A stretch of 64,000 bases of DNA, taken from contig JAGTXX020000003.1 in NCBI GenBank assembly GCA_019044685.2, positions 1,364,001 through 1,428,000 on the forward strand, given 5' to 3'. The notes beneath the pieces were generated by a model, which saw only the letters and a list, made by a program, of their open reading frames with translations, did no database searches and was not told where the DNA came from. Each line of letters opens with the position of its first letter. Within the stretch, counting starts at the first letter, position 1. The translations under genes were made by a program, and so were the position numbers. This DNA is from Nannochloris sp. 'desiccata'. Lineage: Eukaryota; Chlorophyta; Trebouxiophyceae; Chlorellales; Chlorellaceae. Positions 20,932-33,295 of this stretch are shown one piece after another.

Positions 20932-23900
20932 ATGGTATTAATAGCAACGCCTCTGCAGGATATAGTTTGCCCGGTGGTTTATATCGAGCATAGCGCAAAC
21001 TTGCCTGATTTCCTTGGAGAGGCCACAGCACAGATTGGGGAGCACTATGCACGCACCCTCTTGCCTGAATTTACCTTATATAAATACGCAGGTATTACCA
21101 GCAATCTGGTGAACGAGGTCAAGGCGCTGGCCTCTTCTGAAAATTCCGCGAAATATCCGATAACTTTTGCTGGAGACCTCGTGCAGACTCTTGCAGAGCT
21201 TCCGGACCCAGGGAAAACATTGACTCGCCGCCTTAAAAATGCTATAAAATCAAGGAAGCCATGTGAGCCCAAGAAACAAGATCCGGTATTTAAAAGCTTG
21301 CTGCCCAGCAAGGGGCTTAGCACGCTTGAATTAGGTGAGAAAAGTGGCACTGCCTTTATCCTTTCTGAACCTGCTATAGCTTCAACAGAGGGTAGATTTA
21401 ATGGTGATAAACAGGTAAGATTAGTGTTCTTCCCTTTTATTGACACACTAAAGAAGGGAACGTTGCCCTTTGAGGGATTTCAACTATTGTTGCTGACGAG
21501 GTAAACATTTCCCTGTTGTTTGACTTTGCCCTCTTTCTAATGCAGGATGGCCTTTTGAGGGCTCTTTTCGCTGATCTAGACATCCATATTGAGCCTAGTA
21601 CAAGCCCTTTTATCATAAACAATGAAGAAAAGAACTCTAAACTAGCAAAGCTACGTTTCAAACCTCGGGCGCACACTCCTCCGTCTTCAGCAAAGCCATT
21701 TCCCTCGGCTCTTCAACTTCTCCTTGGTGATAATCAAGCGGCAGGGCAGCTTCTTCCTCCTCCTCACAGTGTATTCCTCTCAGAATCTATTCTATTAGAG
21801 ACGAAGAACACCACGATTTGTCCCAAAGAGACCTCGTTTTCTTTGCTGAATGCTCAATCAGGGAAACTGCTTGAGAGCTCTGCTCGAGAGCAAAGAAGAA
21901 CTTCACTGCCGCTGCTTCCACCTGCTGCTTCTCAGCTGCGGCAGATAACTTTATCTACCGACAGCAACGCTTTGAAGTATGCATGGGAGCCACAAAAGCG
22001 AGCTGACAATAAATTAGATGCCTCTACGAAGAGAAAGCTTCCAGCAGTTCTGCTCTCGTCAGCAAGCGATGCGGCTGCAAGCTCCGCTCCTCGGGTGCAG
22101 AAGAAGAAAAGAAGGAAATTGCTTGTTGAAGATCAAACAAACAATAGTGTAGCAGAGATAGAAGAAGATATTCTAGTGCCACTAGAGGTCCCTCTGCTCC
22201 CTGAACACCTCAAAGCAGCAGCAGTGCCCCCACCACCGCTCTTCCCTCTTGCAGCCTTTCCTGAATTACTAAACCTCCCTCCGGGCGCAACTGACCTCGC
22301 CCTTGGCTTTATTACTAAAACACCCATTAAAAATAACACGGCTACTGCAACTGCTGAAGATAATGCTAAATCAGAGGGTATGAAGACTCGACGAGGTATT
22401 ACTGAAAGAGGTAGCAACAGCATTAGAAATATTGAAGCCTGCTCTCTCTTGTGGGACCTCGTAGCAAATGAAATGGCTCCAGCTGGAGAGTCTTTACTAC
22501 TCTCTCCTATTTCTATAGCTGAATCAGGTATCACTGCAGCATTACATGCCCTCCACTTTTCTCCTTCTGCTGACACAGTGGTGGGCGCCGATTCTAATTC
22601 TCTTGCGGTGGTGGGTCTCTTTGACAAAATACTACAAGAGTGTGGAGTGATGAAGCAAAGCACCGGCAGCTTGGCGCTGGTCTTAGATTGGTCTTTGAGT
22701 ACACACCAAGCAAGCTTGAGAAATTCAGAACTACTGGAAACGTGTAGAAGAGTCAAAGACGTCTTTGTGGATGGTTGCGTGAAAAAGAAGAAAAAGACCT
22801 TGGAACCCTTCTGCTCATCCACAGGAAAGGTGGTGCTTTCCAGCTTATCAGCTCCGTTCTCTCTTCATAATTTGGAGAGTAAGTCTGAAATCTCTTTGAT
22901 AACGTCACCTTCTTCTTTTGATGGTTCTGTGGTACCAGCAGCTCTGGGGGATGGGACTCTTGCGGCAACCCCTTGCACTAACAACTATATGCGGCCAGCA
23001 GCTGCTGCTGCTAGAGAAGCTGATGATGTTCCACCAGCAAAACGCCTTCGACTTGAAAACGATGGCTCTATCGCAGTACCGCCAGCTGTTCCTGGGGGCT
23101 TGGGTTATTTTATGCAGCTCCATAATAAACATAACAGCTACAGCGGTGTTCATGGCGCAGCAGCAGGTGCAGGTGCAGCAGCAGCAGCAGTAGATGGAAA
23201 TGGCACTAAGACTACCACGTTTAGAAATAAGAGTACTTCATCGATGAGTGATGGTCTTTCAGATTTCTTACAACCAGCAAACTCAGTGCAAACTGTGACT
23301 GTGTCTCTGCCTTCTAGCCACACCAACGTGCTTCTCTGTTTACAAAAAGCCGATGCCGCCTTGCTGGCCACTGTACCTCCTCAGTTCTTGCCTCCTGGGG
23401 TAACTGCACAAGATTTCCCGGAACTAGATCATGTGAATACTGCCTTGCGCAGCATCAACGCCTCTAATGTTTCTTTTCCTGCTGCTGGTGCTGCTGGTAA
23501 GATGCCTGTGTTGAGGATGCTTGCAGGCGTCGCGATATTCCGGCAGACTGCCAAATTAGTAATCCACCATGGAATCAGAGCAGCACATATGTATTTCAGC
23601 AGCAGTGTTCAAGAACTGCCTGGAATATGCGATGAGAAAAACAACAGCAGCAAAAAGAAAAACGTATCGATAGCTCAAGTGTTGGCAGAGGTGGCGAGTA
23701 GAGTAGAGTCTGGCCAAGAAGAAGATCATCCGAAGCATACTGCACTGAGGCAAACATTAATGACTATTAATACGTTATCGACGGTGAGAGAATAAAGAGA
23801 TCTTATTCATTAAGAATATCTAGAATATCATCCTTTCATACATCCTAAAAAATAAAATATTCTGTTCTTTTTTTCCAACTTTTCCCCCCGTCTTTTCAGG

Positions 23901-26386
23901 GCTCTAAAATTTTAATCATTGGTGATCCTAAATCATTCTTCACGCTCTACTCCGTTATATACGCTGCTGGTCTACGTCCTTGCCACTTAGACCGGGAAGG
24001 GCAGCTCCTTTCCAATACGAATGGGGATGCTACTACCAGCAGTAGAGAAAAAGAGAAAGCTGCGGTGTTTGCCGAGGCGGTGATGCATGCATGCACTGTT
24101 GCAGACTGCATTCTTGCTGCATGTGAGCTCGTTTTAATAGCGTTTTCTAGTGGACACACTCGAGAAATGTTGTTACATAGCTTTCAGCATGTAGTTATTT
24201 ACGTTTCAGAGCCTGGTGTTCAACAGCAAGTTCAAGAGGGGTTGCGCTTGCCTGTGGAAAGTGCTTCAGCAGCTGTGGTCGCTTCTACCACGCAGCCCGC
24301 CTGCAGTGTTACTGTGCTTGCGGTGCAGACAGAGCCTTTGGTGGATTCTTTTTCACCTCATGTAGAAGAAGAAGAGCCGCGTATTCCTTCTTTAATTCCT
24401 TCTAAGCAGCAAATCCCTCCAGCTGCAGCTGAAATCAGTCTCAAGGCTGCCGTGCCCACTGGACCCACCCCTGACTGGCCATTGGTCCTTTCCAATTCCA
24501 CTTTACGTCCAGTCAAATCCCGTAGAGAACTGTACGAAAGCATAATCACTTTAGAAAATGAAGGCACTGTTATTGTAGAAAGAGCTATGCAGCATCTCGA
24601 TATGATATTGTCTCCAACTGCAGCGTTAATTATAACAACGGAAGAAGCTGCAGCAGCCACCACTGCAGGTGGTAGTGGTCCAGATTTTGAGCTATTTGTA
24701 CAGCACATAACGCCTATATTTGAACGCATAGGCCGTGCATTCTCCAAACTGCACCTCGTCTGCGAAGGTAGTACAGCATTTCGAGCTCAACTACTCTGTG
24801 GCCATCCCCGCCTCGTCTCTGCTGCTGCTCGATGCAATCTTACTTTACAGTGTGACGTCACCTGTGATGCTACAGCCACTTCCTTAACTGCACGTTCTAT
24901 AGCTACCTCATACTTACAAGAATGGAAAAACCGCCGTCGCAGCTCTGGACGGCAGAATCTGTTTTATTCGATTGGGGATCCACCTTCCCAAGTTGAAATC
25001 TTTTTAGCAGCAGTGCCAAGTTTGAATCCTCATAGTGCTGCTCTCCTTGCTGGGTGCGGGCTTACTCTGCAACAACTGTTTTCTTTGGATACTCTGATAA
25101 CATCTTCTGGCGGTGGCAAGGTGCCAGCAGTATTGGGACTGGTGCCAACGCATAGTATGGAGCTGTTTAATGAATGTTGCTCTGCTGGAAGAGCCCTTGG
25201 CGGTGGCGGTGGAGGTGAAATTTTGCTGGCCGGTGCTGCCACTTCTATGCCTATGCCTCCTCGTTTAGCACCTCACCATGCTCCCCCTGCTACGGTCCAT
25301 CGTCACCCTATAGCAGCTATAGTAGATGATCTTCCTGAGAGCTTGGATGAATTCATGAAACCTTCCGTGAGCGTAGCTGCTCCTGTCCATGCCCCTGGTG
25401 GCAGAGGCAGAGACGTCGGTGCTCGTGATAATAACCCTGGTGGTTTTAGTTCTGCGGGTAATGGAAGTGCAGATATAATGCCTGCTCCAAGCTGGTGTGG
25501 ACCTCAATTAGGTACGAGTGACTACCTTGAGTATGCCTCTGTTCAACCGCACCGCCACCACCACCAGCCGCGATATTACAGCGAGTATGAAGAACAGCAG
25601 GAATACCAGCCCTGCCACCCCTACTGGCAGCAAATGCACCAGCACCAGCAGCCTGGTATGTATCAAGGAGAAGAACTTGACGAATTTGGAGTGCCTTTAG
25701 ACCCTGTCGCCTCGTGGGCAGCGCTTGGTAGAGAAGATGAAGATGCACAGCACTCTTTCCAACAACAGCAACAACAACAATGGCAAGGCTATGGTATTGT
25801 TTATAATGATGCTGTGAATCTTGCCATACCAGATGAACAAGACGCTGTCTCTGGCTATGTCCCTCCTTGGATTGAAGGTGGAATGCCCTTACCGGGCTTG
25901 GCTCCAACAACTAGGTTGCAGGCCCCCCGTCAACCTCCGCATCATAATTTCCACCACCGACTGCAACAGCAGCCTACTCAGCCTACTAGACCTACCAGAG
26001 CAGCATTAGTAAATGATGATAGAATCTCAGATGTATCTTCTTTTCAATACCAACACCATCCTCAACAACAGCAGCGTCCTTTTGCTGCCCCTGTTCCTCC
26101 TCAAAGCTTCCGAGGCGGTCCTGCAGGTGATGGTGGTGGTGGTGCACGTGGCTACACTGCGGCAGCTCTTAATAGACAGCAACAACAGCACTCTGCATCC
26201 ATGTGGCAAGCACTATCTACTGCTCCTGGTAACACAGCGAATACTGCTATAACTGGAGCAGGTTTAAGTGGTGCTGACTATATGAAAAGAAAGTGGGGTG
26301 GTGGTCGAGGCACTCGCAGAGGTGGTGGTGGTGGTCGTGGTGGTAAAGGTAGAAAGTTTTCTTCTAGAACTCAAAGACAATGGTAG
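20932..26386 (+). CDS. SHOC1/ZIP2-like meiotic crossover protein
   Basis: Three exons: 20932-21414, 21546-23783 and 23900-26386, encoding 1,735 residues. The N-terminus ATPLQDIVCPVVYIEHSANL resembles plant SHOC1. Around residues 825-850 is LRMLAGVAIFRQTAKLVIHH, then GIRAAHMYFSSSVQEL. Exon 3 begins GSKILIIGDPKSFFTLYSVI, an XPF-like nuclease-fold strand. Later are IVERAMQHLDMILSPTAALI (~1134) and a helix-hairpin-helix-like FLAAVPSLNPHSAALLAGCG (~1280). No ERKxxxD nuclease motif is seen, matching the family's loss of catalysis. The last 400 residues are His/Gln/Pro-rich, ending in a Gly/Arg box. Known role: SHOC1 (Zip2) with PTD (Spo16) binds branched DNA and promotes class I crossovers in meiosis. 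The start is uncertain: an in-frame ATG at 20755 overlaps the previous stop. Identity rests on motif order; a diverged XPF-like protein is the alternative. Confidence 0.6.
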
Positions 26387-26619
26387 AAAGTAGGATTAGT
26401 AATACGTGAAGAGATACTAGTATATTTTACATAATTGCCATATATGATAAGATATTATTAGATGATAAATAGTATTAACTATCATAATAAAAGAGAAGAA
26501 AGAAAATATATATATGAACAGCCCATTCATTTTTAAGAAGAATTATTAAGGAAGACTAGTGGTCCACTTGACACGAACGCTGTTGACGCCATTTTAAAAA
26601 AACAAATTTTTCTTTCTTT

Positions 26620-28260
26620 CTAAATTCTCTCCAGCACAGCGACAGATTCTACGTGCGGTGTCTGTGGATACATATCTACAGGCTGCACAGCTACAAGTTT
26701 AAACGGTCTCCCCACCAACTCGTCATTTGGATCACACAAGGCGCCAATATCTCTCGCCTGGGTCGAAGGATTACAGCTCACATAAACTACCCTTCGTGCA
26801 GTCGTACTGCGTATACTTTCCACCACATTGGGAGTTAAACCGGGTCTTGCAGGATCCACTACGATGATATCTGAAGCGAGAAGTTTTGGATGGAGCGGTG
26901 CTGCAGCATCTGCGGCGGTGAACTTGACGTTTGTTAGGTGATTCCTACGAGCATTTTTGCGTGCGTCGTCCACCGCAATAGCTGAGACTTCAACACCGTG
27001 TGCACGGCGGCATTGTTGGGCTAGTAGCAAAGTAATAGCACCAGACCCGCAGTACAAATCCAAAACAACGTCGTCAGGTTGAACAGCAGCAGCTTCTAAA
27101 ACGTACCTGAACAGCTTTTCCGCTTGCCGAGTGTTGACTTGAAAAAACGCATTTGGTGATATTTCGTACTCTAAACCACCTAATGTTTCAACCAAGTACC
27201 CATTACCTTCTAAAGTGTATTCTTTCGCAATGCGGCGTTCAGCTACAGGACGTCCCTTTGCAGCAACGCTGTTGACGCACCCAGCTAGGCTGTCTTTAAA
27301 TTTCTCTCTCAGTTCTTCCACAACTGGAGCCAAAAGATCCCGTGCATCTCTATTTGTCACAAAATTAACTAAATAATTACGCTCTGCAACGCTATGCCGT
27401 ATAACAACGTGTTCAAGCACTCGTTGAGGGCCATCTCTATCACGACCTTTACTATAAGAAGATCTTCTTTGAGTTTGATTTGCAGGCCAGGCATTCCCTC
27501 TTTTCAAATCGTCGTCTAAAACACCATGTTTCATTAATACATTTTGTATCTGAGCAAGCATTTCGTTTGCTAGTGGTTCTTGTAGAGAACAATTTTTAAT
27601 CGACAAAACTCTATCTTGACTGCCTGGGTAATGAAGACCCAGTTCAAGGGAATCAGGGTCTAGAGAAAATTCCATGCGATTTCTGTATTCGTAAGGGTGT
27701 TCACAAGGAATAATAGGTCTTACTATGTCTTCCAAAGTGGTGGATGCAACACCCGCCAAACGGCGCATTAAAGATCTCACTTGGTGCTCTTTTAAGCCCA
27801 CTTGAGCAGAGTACTGGAGAGATTGGAGAGCGCAGCCACCGCACGGGCCGAAATGCTGGCATTGAGGGGTATCTACATGATCGTGAGGTGTAAGGGTTTC
27901 TAATTTTCTAGCACGAGCAAAGCCGCTTTTGGCAGAGGTGACCTTAGCGGAGAGTTTTTCTCCTGGAAGAGCTCGAGGGACAAAGACGACAAACCCGTCC
28001 TCAAGTTTGCATACACCCTGCGTGAAAGGACAAATATAAGTTAGTTATTGGGGAAGAGAAACATTATTAAAAAAACAGTTTATATTTCAAAAATCTTGAT
28101 TGCTTACATCTCCCCCGAACGCTAGGTCCGTGCATTCGAGATTGATCACATCTCCAGCGGTTAAAGTGATGTCGGAACGAGCCTTTGTAGCTATACTGCG
28201 ACAAGAGATGCGTGGCCGAGCACCAGGCAGGAAGCCAGGGAGCCTCCTTAATGTTTGCAT
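26620..28260 (-). CDS. RNA (uracil-5-)-methyltransferase, RlmD/TrmA family, organelle-targeted
   Basis: Two exons: 28260-28108 and 28017-26620, with a 90-bp intron, encoding 516 residues. The first ~28 residues (MQTLRRLPGFLPGARPRISC...) look like an organelle targeting peptide. A TRAM domain spans the splice site (TAGDVINLECTDLAFGGD, then GFVVFVPRALPGEKL). A cysteine cluster CQHFGPCGGC (with an earlier Cys pattern) suggests a 4Fe-4S site as in RlmD. The SAM motif is VVLDLYCGSGAITLLLAQQC, followed by VDPARPGL and the catalytic-Cys motif YVSCNPST. It methylates C5 of uracil in rRNA or tRNA using SAM; plants have close plastid-type homologues. Divergent from eIF4B. Confidence 0.9.
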
Positions 28261-28567
28261 GCTATAAACAAAGTATATGTAAGATTCAAGGTAAAGGCCT
28301 GATCAAGCAGCTAATGTTACTAGAACTTTTATTTAAAACGTTTGAATATGTAACAATCAAAATTGGACATATAATCCTTGAACCCGTTAAATATTATTTT
28401 TGCCGCCACTGATGGCACTCGAACCCTTTTTGCCCTTAAACCCGCGCTATCTCCGCTTACTCTAAAATTAAATCTATTTCGGCAACATCAACTTATCCTT
28501 AGATCGCATACAGAGCCAATCAAGTGTCTCCTGGCGTTTTGCCGAAAACTTTAAAAACTAATCAACT
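28261..28567. promoter_or_regulatory. Divergent promoter, RNA methyltransferase / eIF4B
   Basis: About 307 bp separate the two start codons. A T-loop-like GGGTTCGAGTGCC occurs on the minus strand near 28420-28432, but no tRNA can be folded around it. Confidence 0.35.
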
Positions 28568-30042
28568 ATGGAAAAGAAGCCATCATTCGCTTCCAACAGC
28601 AATTGGGCTGATGATGTGGAAGCTGAAGAAGCAGAGCTTGGACAGGGTAAGCGCCGTGACATGCACTTCCCATTCACAAGGGGTTTCCCATCGTTATTCA
28701 AATTTATTGCTTTTTGATGTTTTTTTGTGTGCATGTGTCACGTACAGACCTTTCTACACTGCAATTGACTCTTATAATTCATATGACTCTACCTGCAGCC
28801 CCTTTACCTGTCGATGAAATCTTACGCGAACGTCCCAGCTACGCAATGTCCCCTCGAAGCGGCGGCGGTGGTGGCGGCGGTGGTCATGGCTATTCGCCCA
28901 GAGCCGGCCCTATGATGACACCTTTACCAGACCACCCCCCTTTTAAAGCATATATCGGCAACGTCCCTTATGACATTGATGAAGAGGTTGTGGACCATTT
29001 CTTTAGAGGATTAAAAATTTCGGATATCATGGTGACTCGCCACCGAGATACAGGTCGTGCGAAAGGATGTTTTGTTGAATTTGCATCCCAACAAGACCTT
29101 AAGAACGCGTTAACTATGAATGGAGCGGATCTTTTGAGGAGAGCAGTGACTATCCAGGTTGCCGAGCCAAAACATGGCGGCGGTGGCGGCGGTGGCCGAG
29201 GTGGCGGCAGAGAGAGGGACAGCTTCTTTGGAGGAGGTGGTGGTGGCGGTGGTGGTCGTGGGGGAGATCGACGCGGCATTGGAGGTGGAGGTGGTGGTGG
29301 ATATAGCCGATTTGATGAGGATAGAGGCGATTCTGGGGGTCGATGGAATCAAGTACGAGACGTGCCTCTGGTAGAACCATCAAGCCCTCGTGAAAGGCCA
29401 AGATTAATTTTACAGCCCCGCAGAGCTACCGAAGACGCTGGAGATGCTGCTGGTGGAGATGGTGGTGCGAAGCCTAATCCTTTCGGAGGAGCACGTCCTG
29501 CAAATACTGCAGCAAAGCTTCAAGAACTGGAAGAAAAGGATAGACAAAGAAAAGCTGATGCGGCCGCGGCAAGAGCTGCAGCGAAGGCAGCAGTGGAAGG
29601 CGGTGCTAGGGAAACCAAGGGAGATGGTGCAGCCGAAGGCGAGTCACCTGCTGTGGAGCAGTCTCGGGAGAGAACAGAGCCTCATAGACCACCTCCTGGG
29701 CTCTCACAAGCTCCCGGCGCCGGCGCTGGTCGTGGTCGGGGCGACAGGAGAGATAGAGAAAGAGGCGGTGGTGATCGTCGCGGTGGATCTGGTCGTGGTG
29801 GTCAGAGAGAACGTGGAAGTGGTGGTGAGCCTGGTGGGCTGTCTCATCATAGGCAAGGTGACAGTGGACGAGGAGGAAGAGGCGGGCGTGGTGGTGGCCG
29901 TGGTGGTGGCGTCAGGGGTGAAAAAACTGAAAAAGATGCTGCTGCTGCTCCACCACCTCCTCGTATTGTCGCAGCTCCTGGTGAGGATGCTGTGCCCAAA
30001 ACGAAAGTTTCCAACCCCTTTGACTTGCTTGGTGATGAGTAA
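28568..30042 (+). CDS. Translation initiation factor eIF4B-like, one RRM and RGG repeats
   Basis: Two exons: 28568-28646 and 28799-30042, encoding 440 residues. Exon 1 supplies MEKKPSFASNSNWADDVEAE, similar to the eIF4B N-terminus. An RRM at ~residues 70-150 carries RNP2-like KAYIGNVPYDI and RNP1-like GRAKGCFVEFA. After Gly/Arg-rich repeats comes RPRLILQPRRAT, then PNPFGGARPANTAAKLQELE, a DRYG-free eIF4B signature with a charged helix. The C-terminus is again RGG-rich and ends KTKVSNPFDLLGDE. eIF4B stimulates eIF4A helicase on mRNA 5' leaders. The coding region is extremely rich in GGT/GGC/CGT triplets. Confidence 0.85.
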
Positions 30043-30341
30043 TTGAGTAACAGATAACACCCTTTACTACATTGTCTCTATCTCTATTTTCAGTGCTCTA
30101 ATTTTCTCCTCCCCATTTTTTTCCCTTGCTAACGTCCTCCCCTCTCTGACTATCCTCCTTGTTAATTCTTATTCCATACGTTCCTGTGCCATTTAGCTTC
30201 TTTTTAGCTATGCAATATCTATTACGAACAATAATAAAAGCCACCTTTAGTGAATAAAGAAAAGATGGTATATGGGACGGGAGGCAAAAAAAAGAAAGAA
30301 ACAACAACAAAAAGTAAGAGAAAGAATTAACTTTAAATTCT

Positions 30342-32966
30342 TTAAACAGATCCACTAGGTTTTAAAGGCGTTTCCAACATTCCTTGACATTTCAATAAGA
30401 ATGCATGTTCTTGTGCAACTTCCTTTAATTTATCAAATCGTCCACTCTGACTAAAATGCCCCGCACCCATCTCTAATTTCAACAACAACAATTTCCCTGT
30501 TTTATTTGCCGTCAATTTTCTTAATTTTGCAACTAATTTGGCAGGTTCCCAGTACCCGACCCTCGGATCGTGTAAACCACCAGTTACCAACATGTTTGGG
30601 TACTCCTCCCCTGCTTTGATGTTATCAATAGGGCTATAACTTTTCATATACTCGTAAAATTCCTTTTCTTGAGGATCTCCCCACCTGCAAATTGAACAAA
30701 GAGCAGAGAAATTAATTAGAAAAATCGGGGTGTGTGTGGCGGGGGGGAAGAACTGAAGGGACGAAAAAGGGCGGGGCAGTGGGCGCTACCACTATATAAC
30801 TTACTCCTCAACTTCGATAGTTGTCAACGGAATGGAATGGTCAAGCATGGTAGTCAATACATCAACGAATGGGACACCTAATATAGCAGCATTGAATAAA
30901 TCTGGACGCATGTTGATGACAGCTCCCATGGTCAAACCGCCTGCACTTCTTCCAGAAATTGCCAACCGCTCTTTTGACGTGAATTTTTTTTCTATCAAAA
31001 GTTCAGCGCAAGCGATGAAATCTGTAAAGGTGTTCTTTTTCTTCAAATATTTACCATCTTCATACCAGGTACGACCCATTTCACCACCACCACGCACGTG
31101 GGCAATACCAAAAAGAAATCCACGGTCAATCAACGAAAGTCTAGAAGATCGGAAATCTGCATCATTTGAAATCTCGTACGAGCCGTACGCATCCAGTAAC
31201 ATAGGATCCGTACCATCTAATTTGACCAAATCAGTACGATATACAATAGAAACAGGCACTTGCGTACCATCTTGAGCAGTAGCCCACAATCTCTCCGTTT
31301 TATACTTTGTTCGGTCAAAACCTCCTAGGACAGGCTGAACTTTCTTCACCGCTCGTTGACCAGTTTTCATGTTGTAATCGTATACTGTATCTGGAGTAGT
31401 TAAAGAAGTGTAGTGGAATCGCAACAAAGGAGAATTGAAGTCACCTTGGCTACCTCCACTTAATTCGTAGGCGGGCTCTTCAAAAGTGATTGGCTTTCCT
31501 TCACCAAGAGGGGAGCTCCTCGTACTTTCTTTAGTGCTGTCCACTCCTACAGGAGCAGGGTCTTGTGATCCATTGATTAAAGGCAACGTATACACCACAG
31601 CTTGTTGTAACCCACGCTCTCTTTCAAAAGCAACTAAAAATTCGTTAGATACTTCAATATGCCCTAATTTAACATCAGCTCTATGCGGTAATACCACAGT
31701 AGCTGACGTGGGATCTGAGATTGGTGCGACCAATACTTCAGAATTAGGTCGTTCTGTATCGCGAATTGTAATAAAAATCTGTTCACCACGATCGTCAACA
31801 GAGTATTCAACGTTTTCTTTTCTAGGAAGGACGATTTTCCATTCTCCATTGGGATCATCAGCAGAAAGCATTCTGACGTCGCTGGTCACGGCAGAGCCAG
31901 AATGAATGTAGAGCATCTTTTCGGAACGAGAATTAGCAATTCCGATATAAAATGCTTCATCTTCTTCATGGTAAACAAGCTCATCTTCAGTTTTATCATC
32001 AAGGACGTGCCTCCATACTTTGAAAGGTCGGTCAAGTTTATCTTTTGTAACATAAAACAGGGTTTTGTTATCTGCAGCCCATGCGAAATTACCTGCTGTA
32101 TCAGGAATTGGCTTTTCAAGTACCTGTTTTCCAGTCGTCAAATCTTTAACTCTCAATTCGTAAGACTCATTGCCTTTCAAGTCGACACCATAAGCAACGA
32201 GTTTGTGATCCGGGCTGACTTCGAAGCCACCGACCATGTAGAAATCGTGGCCTTTGGCTTCTTCATTTTCATCCAAAATAATCTCTTCAGGTGCAGCAGC
32301 AGCAGAGCTATCCATGGTGTCGTTCTCAGAAGGTGGGGAAGAAAGGAGAGTAGAGGGAAGTGCTCTACGGCAATGAACAGCGTACTGAGCACCTTCTTCA
32401 GTTCTGGTATAGTACCAGTACCCGTGGAAACGTTGTGGAGCGGATTGATCAGCTTCTTGAATACGCCCACGCATTTCTTTGTAGAGAGTCTCTTGTAAGA
32501 TCTCGGTGTCTGCCATGACGTTTTTAGTGTAAGCATTTTCTGCATTTAAATGGGCAATAACGTCTTTATTCTTACGTTCGTCATCACGTAACCAGTAGAA
32601 ATCATCGATACGGACGTCTCCGTGAGTTTCAAGTGTATCTGGACGAGTCTGGGCGAGAGGCGCTTGAAGGATGGAAAGACGGGTTTTCTCGATCTCAACT
32701 TGTTCTTCTGAACTCGTGGTTTTAACTACGAGTTGGCGTTTGGCAGAATCGTTGATCCCGGGGCGAGGCCAGCCACGTAAGAGGTAGCTTTTGTTTCCAG
32801 AAGCTAGAGTTTGGAGGGCGTTGCGGTCAGAGCGAGTTTTGAAAAGAGCCAGATTGCCATTCATTAGTCGGTTGAGGCGACCCGACGGGGTGAGTCGGCG
32901 AGCAAAGATTATACCAGTGGCAATGGCTGCACCTGCACCCAGCACTATGGCGCGTTGGTGTTTCAT
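30342..32966 (-). CDS. Oligopeptidase B-like serine peptidase (S9A)
   Basis: Two exons: 32966-30805 and 30684-30342, with a 120-bp intron, encoding 834 residues. The N-terminus is a hydrophobic, basic leader (MKHQRAIVLGAGAAIATGII) that could be a membrane anchor or targeting signal. A beta-propeller half begins near RPDTLETHGDVRIDDFYWLR. The alpha/beta-hydrolase half has GGGEMGRTWYEDGKYLKKKN, the nucleophile motif AISGRSAGGL, then LDHSIPLTTIEVEEWGDP across the splice. The catalytic Asp is in TGGLHDPRVGYWEP and His in GAGHFSQSGR. The enzyme cleaves small peptides after basic residues. Divergent from MCM8. Confidence 0.92.
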
Positions 32967-33295
32967 TGTTTGTTCAACTGATGATCAATTGATCAACTTC
33001 CAACAAAATTAGATGCTCCAGATGTTGAGATAAATGTGTTCAGATATTAAGAAAGGATATTTCCAAGATTTTACAAATGAAAACTAGTTGCATTCAAGCG
33101 AGATTTAAGCTGAGAAAAATGAGCGAGAAAAAACAATTTCAAACGTTTAGAGACCTGCTACTGATGATTACAATCGCATTGGAAATTCAAGCAAAAAATC
33201 AGAAGGCGTGTATTAGGCAGATATGTTTGGGGCAGGCATGGCCTCGTTTGCAAAACAAATGCCTTGATAATCATCAATTCAATTCGGCAATTAAA
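32967..33295. promoter_or_regulatory. Divergent promoter, oligopeptidase B / MCM8
   Basis: About 330 bp separate the two starts. An in-frame ATG at 33077 would extend MCM8 by 73 residues into this space; that stretch lacks recognisable MCM sequence, so I treat it as 5' untranslated. Confidence 0.4.

Noticed and set aside
28420..28440. T-loop-like GGGTTCGAGTGCC on the minus strand as a tRNA
   Set aside because: No matching acceptor, D-arm or anticodon arm could be placed around it.
33077..33295. 73-residue N-terminal extension of MCM8
   Set aside because: The frame is open and has ATGs, but the sequence shows no MCM similarity and MTTQQQ at 33296 gives a normal start; it may still be translated.
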